From the NCBI GenBank assembly GCA_902621855.1, contig CACNNQ010000002.1, forward strand, positions 62,001 to 126,000: a stretch of 64,000 nucleotides of DNA, read 5' to 3'. The translations under genes and the position numbers were made by a program. Source of the stretch: an uncultured Alphaproteobacteria bacterium (GTDB taxonomy: Bacteria; Pseudomonadota; Alphaproteobacteria; HIMB59; GCA-002718135). Shown here piece after piece: positions 30,810-40,499 of the stretch (the stretch's first letter is position 1; the number at the start of each line of letters is the position of its first letter). Below the pieces are notes generated by a model. The model had not been told where the DNA came from, searched no databases, and worked only from the letters and a program-made list of their open reading frames with translations.

Positions 30810-31867
30810 AATTCTTCATTTTTTTTGTTTGTAAGAGATAATAAAAAACCAAATAAAATTGCTATTGATATCATGGAAGAGCCTCCATAACTTACAAATG
30901 GCAGTGTCATACCCTTAGTTGGTATTAGACCCAGCGAGCTAAAGATATTAATTAAGCATTGTAATCCAAATGAGCAAATTAAACCACTAATTGCTATAAT
31001 TTTATATGGATCTTCAAGTCGTAAAACTTTTAATAAGCTTCTTATAATAATAGATAGAATTATAAAAATAATTATTAAACAAAAAATAAATCCTAATTCT
31101 TCTCCAGCAACAGCAAAAATAAAATCAGTGTTAGCATCAGGAATTTTTTCTTTTAAAATACCTTGCCCTGGACCCTTTCCAAGTAGCCCGCCATTTTTGA
31201 AAGCTTGAATACTTAAATCTATTTGGTATGTATCAGTCCCACCTAATCCGCCAAGAAATGAATTAATTCTTGATTGAACATGATCAAAAATAAAATAAGA
31301 AAAAAGTGAAATTCCTAATATAAATAGAAATGCAACTATAACTAAAAAAATTGATAAACCAGCAACAAATAACTGGCAAAAAAAAGTTGCTGACAGTAAA
31401 ACTGTCATTCCCAAATCAGGCTGCATAAGTATTAAAGATAAAAGCAAGAAGAAAAAAACAAACAATAAAGGTAAATAAAATTTTTTATCTTCTATAGATT
31501 TACTTATACACCATGCAGTCAATATGACAAAAATAGGCTTAATTATCTCTGAAGGTTGAAGTGTAAAGTTAAATATTTGAAACCATCTCTTAGCGCCTTT
31601 AACTTCGTAATCTAAAAAAAGTATTAGCAGTATTATTATTAATAAAATAATAAATAAAAATAATGAGATTCTTCTTATATTTTTACTATCTAAGTCCGAT
31701 AAAGCAATAAGTAAGAAAACTGAAAAAAGAAAAAAAATAGAGTGTCTATTTATAGATAAATTTTCATCTATGGAAAATGAAAGTATTAATCCCGTAAAAC
31801 CCAATGATAATATTAATATAATATTAATTCTATCAATTGAACTCCACCAATTCTTTAAATATTCCAT
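30806..31867 (-). CDS. ftsW: Septal peptidoglycan glycosyltransferase FtsW
   Basis: This 353-residue SEDS protein has about ten membrane helices. It has the family motifs GAKRWFQIFNFTLQPSEIIKP near 90-110, MQPDLGMTVLL, the loop NTDFIFAVAGEELGF near 245 and a final LPFVSYGGSSMIS. The dcw position favours FtsW over RodA. It lies 2 nt after murD and overlaps murG. Confidence 0.96.
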   Translation of the reverse strand: MEYLKNWWSSIDRINIILILSLGFTGLILSFSIDENLSINRHSIFFLFSVFLLIALSDLDSKNIRRISLFLFIILLIIILLILFLDYEVKGAKRWFQIFNFTLQPSEIIKPIFVILTAWCISKSIEDKKFYLPLLFVFFFLLLSLILMQPDLGMTVLLSATFFCQLFVAGLSIFLVIVAFLFILGISLFSYFIFDHVQSRINSFLGGLGGTDTYQIDLSIQAFKNGGLLGKGPGQGILKEKIPDANTDFIFAVAGEELGFIFCLIIIFIILSIIIRSLLKVLRLEDPYKIIAISGLICSFGLQCLINIFSSLGLIPTKGMTLPFVSYGGSSMISIAILFGFLLSLTNKKNEEL

Positions 31868-31869
31868 GG

Positions 31870-33186
31870 TTAATTTATATAATTTTTAATTAATTTATTA
31901 AAATGTATGCCTCTTTCTTCAAAATTTTTGTATTGATCATAAGAGGCACATGCAGGAGCGAATAATATAGTTGATTGATTTGAATTTTTTTTGATATCCT
32001 TGAAGGTTTCTTTGATAACTGATTTTAAATTTGACAATTTTTTTACAACCAATTCTTTTTTTAATTTTTTTTCAATGAAATTTCCTGATTTTCCGTAAGT
32101 ATATACACAGCTAATTTTATTTTTATATTTTAGAAGAATTTCAAAATTTTTTTCCTTAGCTATGCCTCCTAAGATTAAGTAAATATTATTATAATTTACA
32201 ACTGAATTTATTGTTGAATTTAAATTAGTAGATTTACTATTATTTACTATTCTTAATTTATTATTTGTAAAAATTGTAGATGATCTAAATGGCAGACCCT
32301 TAAATGTTTTAATAACCTTAAGAAAATTAGATTCTGGAATTTTTAATATTTTGCTACATATATATGCTATTAAAATATTTTGAATATTAAAATTACCTTC
32401 TAAATCTTTTGAGATTTTTTTTATAAATAATTTTTTGTTTTTTTTGAAGTAATTATCTAGAATATAATCATTGGTAGCGAAACAATCAGCTGATTTATCG
32501 ACTAAAGAAAAACTAATTTTATTTTTAATTTTTTTTTGATTAAATATCTTTCTTGAATAAATATCATCAATTGATAACAAATTAATTCCATTTTTAGTAA
32601 TAATATTTTTTTTCTGACTAACATAATCACTAATACCTTTGTACCTATCTAAATGATCACCAGATAAATTTGTTATTACTGATATTCTACTATCAAGTGA
32701 CTTAACTGTTTCTAATTGAAAAGAACTTAATTCGATAACATGAACTTTATATTTTTTTTTAAGAAGAAAAGCATTGCATAATGATTCTCCAATATTGCCC
32801 CCAACAAATGTTTTAATATTATTTTTTTTTAAAATGTCTCCTATTAATTTGGTTGTTGTTGATTTCCCATTTGTGCCAGTAATAGCTACAATCTTTTGAT
32901 TTGTTAAATTCGAAATATATAAATTTAAATCTCTATTTACTTTTTTAGATATATTTTTTCTTTTAAATTTTTTTTGTCTTAAAGATATTCCTGGACTAAC
33001 AAAAATTTTTTTAAAATCATTCAAATTATCTTTTTTTATATTAAAAAAATAATCTTTATTGTAATTTTTTTTTATAGCCTTTCTTACTATTGGATTATCA
33101 TCCCACATCTTAAATTTTATTTTTTTATTTTCAAAATAATTTACTATAGAAAGTCCTGATTTTTGAATTCCATAAATTAAATACAT
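31870..33186 (-). CDS. murD: UDP-N-acetylmuramoylalanine-D-glutamate ligase
   Basis: The ORF track starts at 33243, inside mraY. The ATG at 33186 (MYLIYGIQKSGLSIVNYF) gives the usual MurD start and a one-base overlap with the mraY stop (TAATG), so I prefer it; about 438 residues. It has SPGISLRQ, the ATP loop VAITGTNGKSTTTKLI near residue 98, VIELSSFQLE and LSGDHLDRYKG. The ending LFAPACASYDQYKNFEERG is the MurD signature. Confidence 0.94.
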   Translation of the reverse strand: MYLIYGIQKSGLSIVNYFENKKIKFKMWDDNPIVRKAIKKNYNKDYFFNIKKDNLNDFKKIFVSPGISLRQKKFKRKNISKKVNRDLNLYISNLTNQKIVAITGTNGKSTTTKLIGDILKKNNIKTFVGGNIGESLCNAFLLKKKYKVHVIELSSFQLETVKSLDSRISVITNLSGDHLDRYKGISDYVSQKKNIITKNGINLLSIDDIYSRKIFNQKKIKNKISFSLVDKSADCFATNDYILDNYFKKNKKLFIKKISKDLEGNFNIQNILIAYICSKILKIPESNFLKVIKTFKGLPFRSSTIFTNNKLRIVNNSKSTNLNSTINSVVNYNNIYLILGGIAKEKNFEILLKYKNKISCVYTYGKSGNFIEKKLKKELVVKKLSNLKSVIKETFKDIKKNSNQSTILFAPACASYDQYKNFEERGIHFNKLIKNYIN

Positions 33187-34274
33187 TATCTTATTCTTAA
33201 AGTTGCAAGACCTATCAAAGCTAATACAATAGTAATTATCCAAAAACGAATAACTATTGTTGACTCAGGCCATCCCTTTTTTTCAAAATGATGATGTAGT
33301 GGAGCCATTAAAAAAACTCTTTTTCCTGTCATTTTAAAAATGAATACTTGGATTACTACAGACAAGGTTTCTAGAACAAATAAACCTCCTATTATTGCAA
33401 GAAGAATTTCATGTTTGCATATTATTGCTACTGAGCCTAAAGAGCCGCCTAATGCTAAAGATCCTGTATCACCCATAAAAACTTTAGCAGGTGGTGCGTT
33501 AAACCAAAGAAAACCTAAAGCGGCTCCAATTAAAGAACCACAAAAAACTGCTAATTCACCAGTTCCAGGGATATATTGGATAAGTAAATAATTAGAAAAA
33601 ACTATATTACCTGAAATATAAGCTATGAAAGCAAAAGACATAGCAACTATCATTACAGGGACAATTGCTAACCCATCAAGTCCATCAGTTAGGTTTACTG
33701 CGTTAGCCGATCCAATAATTATAAATATGGAAATTAGAAAATAAAATATTCCAAAATCTATAATTAAATTTTTAAAGAAAGGAAATGTCATAGATTTGCT
33801 TATACTTGGATCTAAATTGATAAGAATTAAATATGTAATGAAAAAAGAAAAAATGATTTGAAATATAATTCTTATTTTTGATGAAATACCCTTACTGGTA
33901 TTTGATTTGATTTTACTGTAGTCATCTGCAAAACCAATGGATCCAAAAATTAAAATAGTTGAAAGTAAGATCCATATAAAAATATTTTGTAAATCAGCCC
34001 AAATAATTGTTGAAACAAAAACACTTAAAATAATCAACAGGCCACCCATTGTAGGAGTACCTTTTTTTGCAATTATATGTGACTCTGGACCATCATCTCT
34101 TATTGGCTGGCCAGTTGGCTGAACATTTGATAATTTGTTAATAATATAATTTCCAAATATGAGAGAAAAAAATAATGCAGTAAGAATAGAGGCGCCAGCT
34201 CTAAATGTTATATAGCTAAAAATATTTAGAAAACTAAATAAAGATTGGTATTCAAAGGCCAAATATTTAATCAA
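33186..34274 (-). CDS. mraY: Phospho-MurNAc-pentapeptide translocase
   Basis: MraY makes lipid I on undecaprenyl phosphate. The 362-residue integral membrane protein has about ten helices and the loops PTMGGLLI near 74, FADDYSKI near 115, NAVNLTDGLDGLAI near 192 with catalytic Asp residues, FMGDTGSLALGG near 265 and PLHHHFEKKGWPES near 323. Its start overlaps murF by 4 nt. Confidence 0.98.
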   Translation of the reverse strand: MIKYLAFEYQSLFSFLNIFSYITFRAGASILTALFFSLIFGNYIINKLSNVQPTGQPIRDDGPESHIIAKKGTPTMGGLLIILSVFVSTIIWADLQNIFIWILLSTILIFGSIGFADDYSKIKSNTSKGISSKIRIIFQIIFSFFITYLILINLDPSISKSMTFPFFKNLIIDFGIFYFLISIFIIIGSANAVNLTDGLDGLAIVPVMIVAMSFAFIAYISGNIVFSNYLLIQYIPGTGELAVFCGSLIGAALGFLWFNAPPAKVFMGDTGSLALGGSLGSVAIICKHEILLAIIGGLFVLETLSVVIQVFIFKMTGKRVFLMAPLHHHFEKKGWPESTIVIRFWIITIVLALIGLATLRIR

Positions 34275-35635
34275 ATCGATACCTGTTTTAATAATATTTT
34301 TGCAAACTTATTTATTTTTGTCGAATTAGAACATTTAATTAAAATAATGTCATTATTATGCACTTTCTCTTTTAAAAATTGCATAATTTTATTTGTATTT
34401 TTAAAATGGATAAATTCATTATTTGGATTTAAATTTTTTACAGATAATTCAAAGAATTCGCCACATAAAATTACAAATTTAAAAATAGTGGTATCTAATT
34501 GTTGTAGTAATTTATAATGAATTTTATAAGAATTATTTCCTAATTCATTCATTGTCCCTAGAATTATTATTTTTTTATTATTTTTTACTTTGATATTTTC
34601 TAAGTTTTTTATGCTTTGCAACATTGTATCAGGATTAGCATTATAAGATTCATCAATAATATTTATTTTTTTTTTATTTAAAAAAATTTTATGAACTAAT
34701 CCCCTACCTTCCACTGGTTTTAAAAACTTGAAACGACTTAGAACTGATTTAATGTTCAGAGAATTTTCATTATAAAATGCAAGACAAAATAATAAGTTAT
34801 TTAATCTATGCATCACTATTGCATCAGTAACAATGTTAATCTTTTTTTTATTAATTGATAAAGTTACTTTATGCAATTTTTTATAGGGAGATATTTTTTT
34901 AATAAAATATTTTTTTGAAGAATTATCAATACGAATTATTTTAAGATTTTTTTCTTTTTTTGCTTTTGTGATTAAAATATTTTCAGATTTAGAAGAAACA
35001 CTGAGATATAGCTTTTTCCTATTATTATTATATTTAGAAATAAATATATCAGCTTTTTCTCTGGCAATATTATTTTTAGTATGGAAATTTTCAAGATGCG
35101 TAGATTGTATATTTGTAATAAATACCTCTGATGGTCTAACTAAATTACTAAGTAATTTTATCTCACCAAAATTGTTTGTTCCAATCTCAAAAATTGCAAA
35201 GTTCGACTTTAAGTTTAAATTTAGTAAAGATATTAATACACCTAACTGATTATTATAACTTTTCTTTGAATAAGAAATAGAATGATCTTTTTTTAAAAAA
35301 AATGCTAAAGTTTCTTTTAAAGTTGTTTTACCTGCACTGCCAGTAATACCTATTACTTTACCTTGATATAAATCTCGTTTTCTTTTTGCTATTTCTGAAA
35401 GATATTTATAAATATTATTTACATATATAATTTTATTATTCTCTTTAAAATTTTTCTTATCAGTTATACAAAATCTTGCACCTCGATTTATTGCTTCACT
35501 TATAAATTTGTTTCCATGAAATCTTTTACCTTTTAGGGCAAGGAATATATCGCCTTTTTTAATATCTTTACTTGAAATTTGAATTTTATCTTTTTTAGAT
35601 ATTATGTATTTGTCTAATTTATTTAATTCGATCAT
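34271..35635 (-). CDS. murF: UDP-MurNAc-tripeptide D-alanyl-D-alanine ligase
   Basis: This 454-residue Mur ligase adds the D-Ala-D-Ala made by Ddl. It has DIFLALKGKRFHGNKF near 29, the ATP loop VIGITGSAGKTTLKETLA near 97, EIGTNNFGEI near 151, a Lys-rich middle part and DESYNANPDTMLQSI near 325, which is typical of MurF. The ATG shares a base with the murE stop. Confidence 0.96.
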   Translation of the reverse strand: MIELNKLDKYIISKKDKIQISSKDIKKGDIFLALKGKRFHGNKFISEAINRGARFCITDKKNFKENNKIIYVNNIYKYLSEIAKRKRDLYQGKVIGITGSAGKTTLKETLAFFLKKDHSISYSKKSYNNQLGVLISLLNLNLKSNFAIFEIGTNNFGEIKLLSNLVRPSEVFITNIQSTHLENFHTKNNIAREKADIFISKYNNNRKKLYLSVSSKSENILITKAKKEKNLKIIRIDNSSKKYFIKKISPYKKLHKVTLSINKKKINIVTDAIVMHRLNNLLFCLAFYNENSLNIKSVLSRFKFLKPVEGRGLVHKIFLNKKKINIIDESYNANPDTMLQSIKNLENIKVKNNKKIIILGTMNELGNNSYKIHYKLLQQLDTTIFKFVILCGEFFELSVKNLNPNNEFIHFKNTNKIMQFLKEKVHNNDIILIKCSNSTKINKFAKILLKQVSI

Positions 35636-37053
35636 TAATTTAATAATTGTTTAACCACTGTAAAATCATCAAACTTAATTGTTTTATTTTTTAAAATTTG
35701 AAATTTTTCGTGCCCTTTACCCGCTACTATTAAAATTTCATTCATTTTTAATTCTTTAATAGCGACTTTAATTGCTTTTCTTCTATCAGATATTTCAATA
35801 GCTCTGGGACAATGCTTTAAAATATTTTTTCTTATTTTAGATGGATTTTCATTTCTTGGATTATCATCCGTTATATAAATTTTACCAGCATATTTATTTG
35901 CATTTAATGCCATGGGTTTTCGCTTACTTTTATCTCTATCACCACCACAACCAAATAAAATTGATGGTTTCATTTTTTTGATTTTATAAGCAAGTAGAAT
36001 TTTTTTCAAAGCATCTGGTGTATGTGCATAATCAATAATAATTTTTGATTTTTTTTTCTTATACTCAATTGTTTGCAAACGACCTGATGGATTTGTAACT
36101 TTTGATAATACTCTTATAATTTTACTTTGACTAATATTAAGTGCTAAGCAACAAGTAATCGCACATTCTAAATTTTCTAATTCTATATTTGTTTTAAGTT
36201 TTAGATTTTCTAGTTTATATTTTGTATTTTTAATATTCAAATATACAAAATCATTGATTTTTATTAATTTTATACTTTTATTTCCGAAATATTTAAATTT
36301 GATATTTTTATTTATCAATTTTTTTTTTAATTCTGGTAATATTTTTAATCTTGAATTAATTACAGCACATCCACTATTTTCTAAATGATTAGTGAAAAGT
36401 TTAATTTTAGATTTTTTATAATTTGAGAATGTTTTATGATAATCAAGATGATCTTTGGTAATATTTGTAATAGCTGCAATATTTATTGGATAATTTCTTA
36501 ACCTGTTTTGTTCTAGAGCGTGACTTGAAGCTTCAAAAATAAAAATATTTTTTTCTTTTTTATTCGAAGATCCATATCTAAATAATTCTTCATAGGCAGG
36601 TGTTGTTAAATTTATATCATTTATTTTTTTTCCGTTTACAAAATGTCCTAAAGTACCAACTATTGTATTATTATATTTTAGTGAATTAAGAATTTTTGAA
36701 ATATACCAAACAACTGATGTCTTTCCATTGGTACCTGTAACTGCTAGTGTTTTAAAAGGAAGATTGCTATGAAGCTTAGTTAATAAAGAGCAGGTCTCAA
36801 AATTAATATTAGATACAACAAATTGAGGAATTTGTAAGTTTTTTATATATTTATTTGAAATTATAGCAGGAGTTTTATTCTTAAGTACTTCATCTAAATA
36901 AATCTTTTTTACCTTTGTATTTTTGTCATAAACAAACAACGTTTTGTTATTAGTAAATTTTGAGTTAGAGGTAATTGCAGAGAAATATTTATTTTTATTA
37001 AAGTTGTACGTTTTATTTATTCTTATAACTTTTGATAAATTAGACAGTAGCAT
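35635..37053 (-). CDS. murE: UDP-MurNAc-dipeptide meso-diaminopimelate ligase
   Basis: This 472-residue Mur ligase has AVTGTNGKTSVVWYI near 104, LTTPAYEELF, EASSHALEQNRL near 175, IIDYAHTPDALKKIL near 333 and GGDRDKSKR. DDNPRNENP near 398 carries the DNPR motif that marks meso-diaminopimelate rather than lysine specificity. The start lies 14 nt inside the end of ftsI. Confidence 0.96.
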   Translation of the reverse strand: MLLSNLSKVIRINKTYNFNKNKYFSAITSNSKFTNNKTLFVYDKNTKVKKIYLDEVLKNKTPAIISNKYIKNLQIPQFVVSNINFETCSLLTKLHSNLPFKTLAVTGTNGKTSVVWYISKILNSLKYNNTIVGTLGHFVNGKKINDINLTTPAYEELFRYGSSNKKEKNIFIFEASSHALEQNRLRNYPINIAAITNITKDHLDYHKTFSNYKKSKIKLFTNHLENSGCAVINSRLKILPELKKKLINKNIKFKYFGNKSIKLIKINDFVYLNIKNTKYKLENLKLKTNIELENLECAITCCLALNISQSKIIRVLSKVTNPSGRLQTIEYKKKKSKIIIDYAHTPDALKKILLAYKIKKMKPSILFGCGGDRDKSKRKPMALNANKYAGKIYITDDNPRNENPSKIRKNILKHCPRAIEISDRRKAIKVAIKELKMNEILIVAGKGHEKFQILKNKTIKFDDFTVVKQLLN

Positions 37054-38689
37054 TTAATTTTCTATATAAAAAATTTGTGTCTACTTTTAGAAGATCATCA
37101 TTTTTATCTTTTGAAATATTAAAGAGGCTTATAATATTAATAATAATATCTTTTACCAAGGGTGCATTTACTCTTGCTCCAGTCATTCTTTGTTTAGTGC
37201 CTGTTTCCTTTTTTGGATACTCAATAGCAGTGTAAACTACATATTTTGGATTATTTGTTGGGAATATCCCAATAAAGGACGTTAAGTTTCTATCCTTATA
37301 ATATCCACCATTTGGATTTAATAATTCTGATGTTCCCGTTTTACCTCCTACAGAATAACCATCTACTTTTACTCTGGGACCAGTGTATTCGGTTTTGAGA
37401 ACAACAGAATTTAATAAATTTATAAAGAATTTAGATGATTCTTTTTTATTAAAAATTTGTTTTTGTCCAAATTGTTTGTTTAATTGAAGTGTAGGAAAAA
37501 CCTCATTACCATTATTCGCTAATGAAGCATAAGCTTTTACTAAATGAAGGGGAGTAATTGCAAATCCATGACCAAATCCTATAGTTGCTGTTTCTAACTT
37601 ACCCCAATTATTTTTGTTTCCTAAAGGTGCTGAACTTTCTTTATTTTCTATATTTATTTTTTTGTTGAAACCTATTTTTTCAAAAAAATCTTTTTGATTT
37701 TTTTTTCCAATCAGAGTAGCAATCTGAGCAGTTCCAATATTTGATGACTCAACAATTATTTTTTCAACATTATAAATACCATTATCTTTGTATTTATCAT
37801 GATCACTAATATTTAAATATTTTTTTGTAACATCAAAAGTCATTTGAGGATCTAAAATATCTAAATCAAATCCAATAGTTGCTGTGATTGGTTTAAAAGT
37901 TGATCCCATTTCATAATTAGACTGGAAAACTCTATTCATTAAATTATTGTTATTATATGTGGATTTGTCCTCAGGATTATAATCAGGGAAGCTTACTGAT
38001 GATAAGATTTGACCGGTAGGAATTTCCATAACTATAGCTAAACCGGATTCAGCATTGTAGGTATTGATTGTTTTTAATAGATTTTCTCTAATTAATTGCT
38101 GTAAATTGGTATCAATACTAATAATTATATCTTGAGATTTTGAAAGATCATTTTCAAAATACCTCTCAATTCCACTCTGTCCAATTTGATCAATATCTAC
38201 ATATCCAAGAATATGTGACAACGCATTCTTATAAGGATATATTCTTTTAAATTCCTTATGAGATTTGATATTTATTTCACCAAGATTAATTATTTCTTGA
38301 TATTCAATTGGAGATATATTTCTTTTTATCCAAACAAATTTACTTGTTGATAATAATTTTTTTTCTATTGTTTTTATATCTAAATCAAGAATTAATTCCA
38401 ATTTATTGGCAAGTTCTTTTTTATTTTTTATCTTATTAGGATTAATTGATAAAGAGATACTTTCAATTGAGGTAGCAATTATATTTCCATTTCTATCGTA
38501 AATATTTCCTCTAATATCTTGTTTTGTAAAATTAATTAATTCATCATTCAAATCTGGAAAGAGCATTATTGAAGAGATTCTGTAAATAGAAATCAAATAG
38601 ACAAAGATAAATATTGTAATAGAAAAGAATACTCTTCTGTGAAGTAATTTTAATGAGTCACTATCAAATAACTTAAATTTTTCTAACAT
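37040..38689 (-). CDS. ftsI: Septal transpeptidase PBP3 (FtsI)
   Basis: This 549-residue class B penicillin-binding protein has one membrane segment (FSITIFIFVYLISIYRI, about 22-38) and the DIRGNIYDRNGNIIATS pedestal motif. The transpeptidase domain has the active Ser in GSTFKPIT near residue 263, SSN near 312 and KTGTSE near 450. FtsI cross-links septal peptidoglycan with FtsW. It lies between ftsL and murE, as in most Proteobacteria. Confidence 0.97.
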   Translation of the reverse strand: MLEKFKLFDSDSLKLLHRRVFFSITIFIFVYLISIYRISSIMLFPDLNDELINFTKQDIRGNIYDRNGNIIATSIESISLSINPNKIKNKKELANKLELILDLDIKTIEKKLLSTSKFVWIKRNISPIEYQEIINLGEINIKSHKEFKRIYPYKNALSHILGYVDIDQIGQSGIERYFENDLSKSQDIIISIDTNLQQLIRENLLKTINTYNAESGLAIVMEIPTGQILSSVSFPDYNPEDKSTYNNNNLMNRVFQSNYEMGSTFKPITATIGFDLDILDPQMTFDVTKKYLNISDHDKYKDNGIYNVEKIIVESSNIGTAQIATLIGKKNQKDFFEKIGFNKKINIENKESSAPLGNKNNWGKLETATIGFGHGFAITPLHLVKAYASLANNGNEVFPTLQLNKQFGQKQIFNKKESSKFFINLLNSVVLKTEYTGPRVKVDGYSVGGKTGTSELLNPNGGYYKDRNLTSFIGIFPTNNPKYVVYTAIEYPKKETGTKQRMTGARVNAPLVKDIIINIISLFNISKDKNDDLLKVDTNFLYRKLNATV

Positions 38690-38692
38690 TTG

Positions 38693-39007
38693 TTAATTAT
38701 TTGAACTTACTAGTTTAATATTATTGTCTTGTTTTGAAAGATTGTCAATTTTTACTATTTTAGGAGTATTATAATTTACAGAATCAAAAAAATATAATTT
38801 GTACATTTTTTTTAGATATGAACTATTTTGATGAACAACTAATTCAATTTTGTTAACTTTTATATTTTCTGAAATTTCAGAAATTTTAGTTTTAAGTCTG
38901 GAATTATCTTTTTCTATATCTCTTGTATTATTTGCAATATAAATCATAAAAAAAACTAACAACAAATTAAAAGTAAAAAGTAAGATAATAGATTTAGTAT
39001 ATCTCAT
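38693..39007 (-). CDS. ftsL: Putative cell division protein FtsL
   Basis: This 104-residue protein has a short cytoplasmic start, one membrane segment (IILLFTFNLLLVFFMIYIA, about 7-25) and a helical, coiled-coil-prone stretch (RDIEKDNSRLKTKISEISENIK). FtsL has almost no conserved sequence. The call rests on topology, size and the place between rsmH (2 nt) and ftsI (3 nt). Confidence 0.75.
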   Translation of the reverse strand: MRYTKSIILLFTFNLLLVFFMIYIANNTRDIEKDNSRLKTKISEISENIKVNKIELVVHQNSSYLKKMYKLYFFDSVNYNTPKIVKIDNLSKQDNNIKLVSSNN

Positions 39008-39009
39008 AT

Positions 39010-39951
39010 CTAATCAATTTTCTGAGCTACCCGAAGTTTTGCTGATCTAGATCTGGGATTATTCATAATCTCAGAAGCTGACGGCAATATAGGTTTTTTG
39101 GTGATTATTTTGAGTTGAGTTGCCAGTTTATCAGGTAACTCCGGGTAGTGGCGGGAGGAACGCCATCGTTTACCACTATTGTGGTTAAAAAAATCTTTCA
39201 CAATTCTATCTTCTAGACTTTGGAAAGAAACTACTAAAATTAAACCATCTTTATTTAAAATCTTTAAAGTTTTTTCTAAACTCGTCTTTAGTTCATTTAA
39301 CTCATCATTTACATAAATTCTAATTGCCTGAAATGTTTTTGTAGCAGGATGAATCTTGTTTTTTAATTGCTTCTTTTTTGGTAAACATTTTTTGATAATG
39401 TTTGATAATTCTATTGTGTCAGTAATAAATTTTATTTTTCTATTTTTTACTATTTCTTTTGCAATAACTCTTGAATAACGTTCTTCTCCATATTGATAAA
39501 TTATTTCAGCTAAATTTTTTTCTTCGTAATTATTAATTATATTATAAGCATTTTTGTCTGAAACACCCATTCGCATATCAAGTGGGCCATTTTTGTTAAA
39601 TGAAAACCCTCTTTCTGGATTTTCAATTTGGTTTGAACTTGTCCCTAAGTCAAAAAGAATGATATCAAATTTTTTATCTTTGAATTTTGAATTACGAACT
39701 ATATTTTCTATTCTGCTAAATTGATCATTTATTAGTGTAAAATTAGAATATTCTTTTTCTATTTCTACAGAAAAAATTTTTGAGATTGGATCTCTATCTA
39801 TTGCTAATAATTGATTTACGTTTAATTTTTCAAGTATTTTTTTGGAATAACCTCCACCGCCAAATGTAGCGTCTATAACATTTATAGATTTAGTAGTAGG
39901 TAAAAAAGATATTACTTCATTTATCATTACGGGCATATGTAGATTTTTCAT
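39010..39951 (-). CDS. rsmH: 16S rRNA (cytosine-1402-N4) methyltransferase
   Basis: This 313-residue protein (formerly MraW) begins HMPVMINEVISFL, with VIDATFGGGGYSKKIL near residue 25 as the SAM loop, LLAIDRDP, FDLGTSSNQIENPERGFSF near 100-118, DMRMG and SFQSLEDRIVKDFF near 245. It modifies the ribosomal P site. It is the second gene of the dcw cluster, 1 nt after mraZ. Confidence 0.97.
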   Translation of the reverse strand: MKNLHMPVMINEVISFLPTTKSINVIDATFGGGGYSKKILEKLNVNQLLAIDRDPISKIFSVEIEKEYSNFTLINDQFSRIENIVRNSKFKDKKFDIILFDLGTSSNQIENPERGFSFNKNGPLDMRMGVSDKNAYNIINNYEEKNLAEIIYQYGEERYSRVIAKEIVKNRKIKFITDTIELSNIIKKCLPKKKQLKNKIHPATKTFQAIRIYVNDELNELKTSLEKTLKILNKDGLILVVSFQSLEDRIVKDFFNHNSGKRWRSSRHYPELPDKLATQLKIITKKPILPSASEIMNNPRSRSAKLRVAQKID

Positions 39952-39952
39952 T

Positions 39953-40414
39953 TTATTTTTGTTGTGTTAACATTAAGCGTAGTGATTTTTTTTCTTGTAT
40001 GAGCCGTTTTCTTGAAGCTTCTATATTTTTTAATCCTCTTTTAGGCTCCCAAATTTGAAAAAAGTGTCCTTGACCAAAAAATGCTGCTTCATCTTTTATT
40101 CCTGAGTATAACTTTAAATCTTCAGGTATTAAAAATCTTCCCTCTTTATCAATATTAGTGGTTACGATTTCAGAAAAAATGGATGTTGAAAAATCATCAT
40201 AATCCTCAGAAAAAAAATCTAAATGATTAATTCTTTTCGCAATTTCTTTTAATCTACCAACTCCACATCCTTCTATGGAAGGTGATTTAATTGATTTGTA
40301 TAAAATAATTTCATTTCTATTGGTTTTAGGTAGTGCGTTTCTAAAATTTGATGGAAGGGAAACCCTCCCTTTTTTATCTATCTTATTAAAAAACTTAGAA
40401 ATAAACAAATCCAT
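39953..40414 (-). CDS. mraZ: Transcriptional regulator MraZ
   Basis: The ORF track starts at 40450, but those 12 extra residues are the operator repeats read as protein. The ATG at 40414 (MDLFISKFFNKIDKKGRVSLP) is the proper start and gives 153 residues. Two AbrB-like half-domains are visible, one at DKKGRVSLPSNFRN and one at DKEGRFLIPEDLKLYSG. MraZ forms a ring that binds repeats upstream of its own gene and controls the dcw cluster. Four such repeats lie directly upstream. Confidence 0.93.
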   Translation of the reverse strand: MDLFISKFFNKIDKKGRVSLPSNFRNALPKTNRNEIILYKSIKSPSIEGCGVGRLKEIAKRINHLDFFSEDYDDFSTSIFSEIVTTNIDKEGRFLIPEDLKLYSGIKDEAAFFGQGHFFQIWEPKRGLKNIEASRKRLIQEKKSLRLMLTQQK

Positions 40415-40420
40415 TAAATA

Positions 40421-40454
40421 TGGGTTATCATGGGAATATATGGGCGTCAATGGG
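40421..40454 (+). promoter_or_regulatory. MraZ box: four TGGGN repeats at 10-bp spacing
   Basis: On the plus strand TGGG occurs at 40421, 40431, 40441 and 40451, each starting exactly 10 bp after the last, with A or C before or between but no other fixed bases. MraZ of Escherichia coli is known to bind TGGGN repeats separated by 5 nt, the same period. The first repeat is 7 nt from the mraZ start, so binding would block the promoter or the ribosome site and give autoregulation of the dcw cluster. Confidence 0.85.
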
Positions 40455-40469
40455 TATAATAAATTTTAT

Positions 40470-40495
40470 TAAATGTTCTTAAAATGTTCTTAAAA
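40470..40495. repeat. Tandem 11-bp repeat between rnpB and mraZ
   Basis: AAATGTTCTTA occurs twice in tandem, followed by AAAG. On the minus strand this gives TTAAGAACATT twice, which could provide two overlapping -35-like elements for the mraZ promoter. Confidence 0.5.
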
Positions 40496-40499
40496 GAAA

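Noticed and set aside
33187-33243. Nineteen extra residues at the murD start
   Set aside because: They lie wholly inside mraY, and the ATG at 33186 matches MurD starts.
40415-40450. Twelve extra residues at the mraZ start
   Set aside because: They are the TGGG repeats read in reverse; the ATG at 40414 gives the family-typical start.
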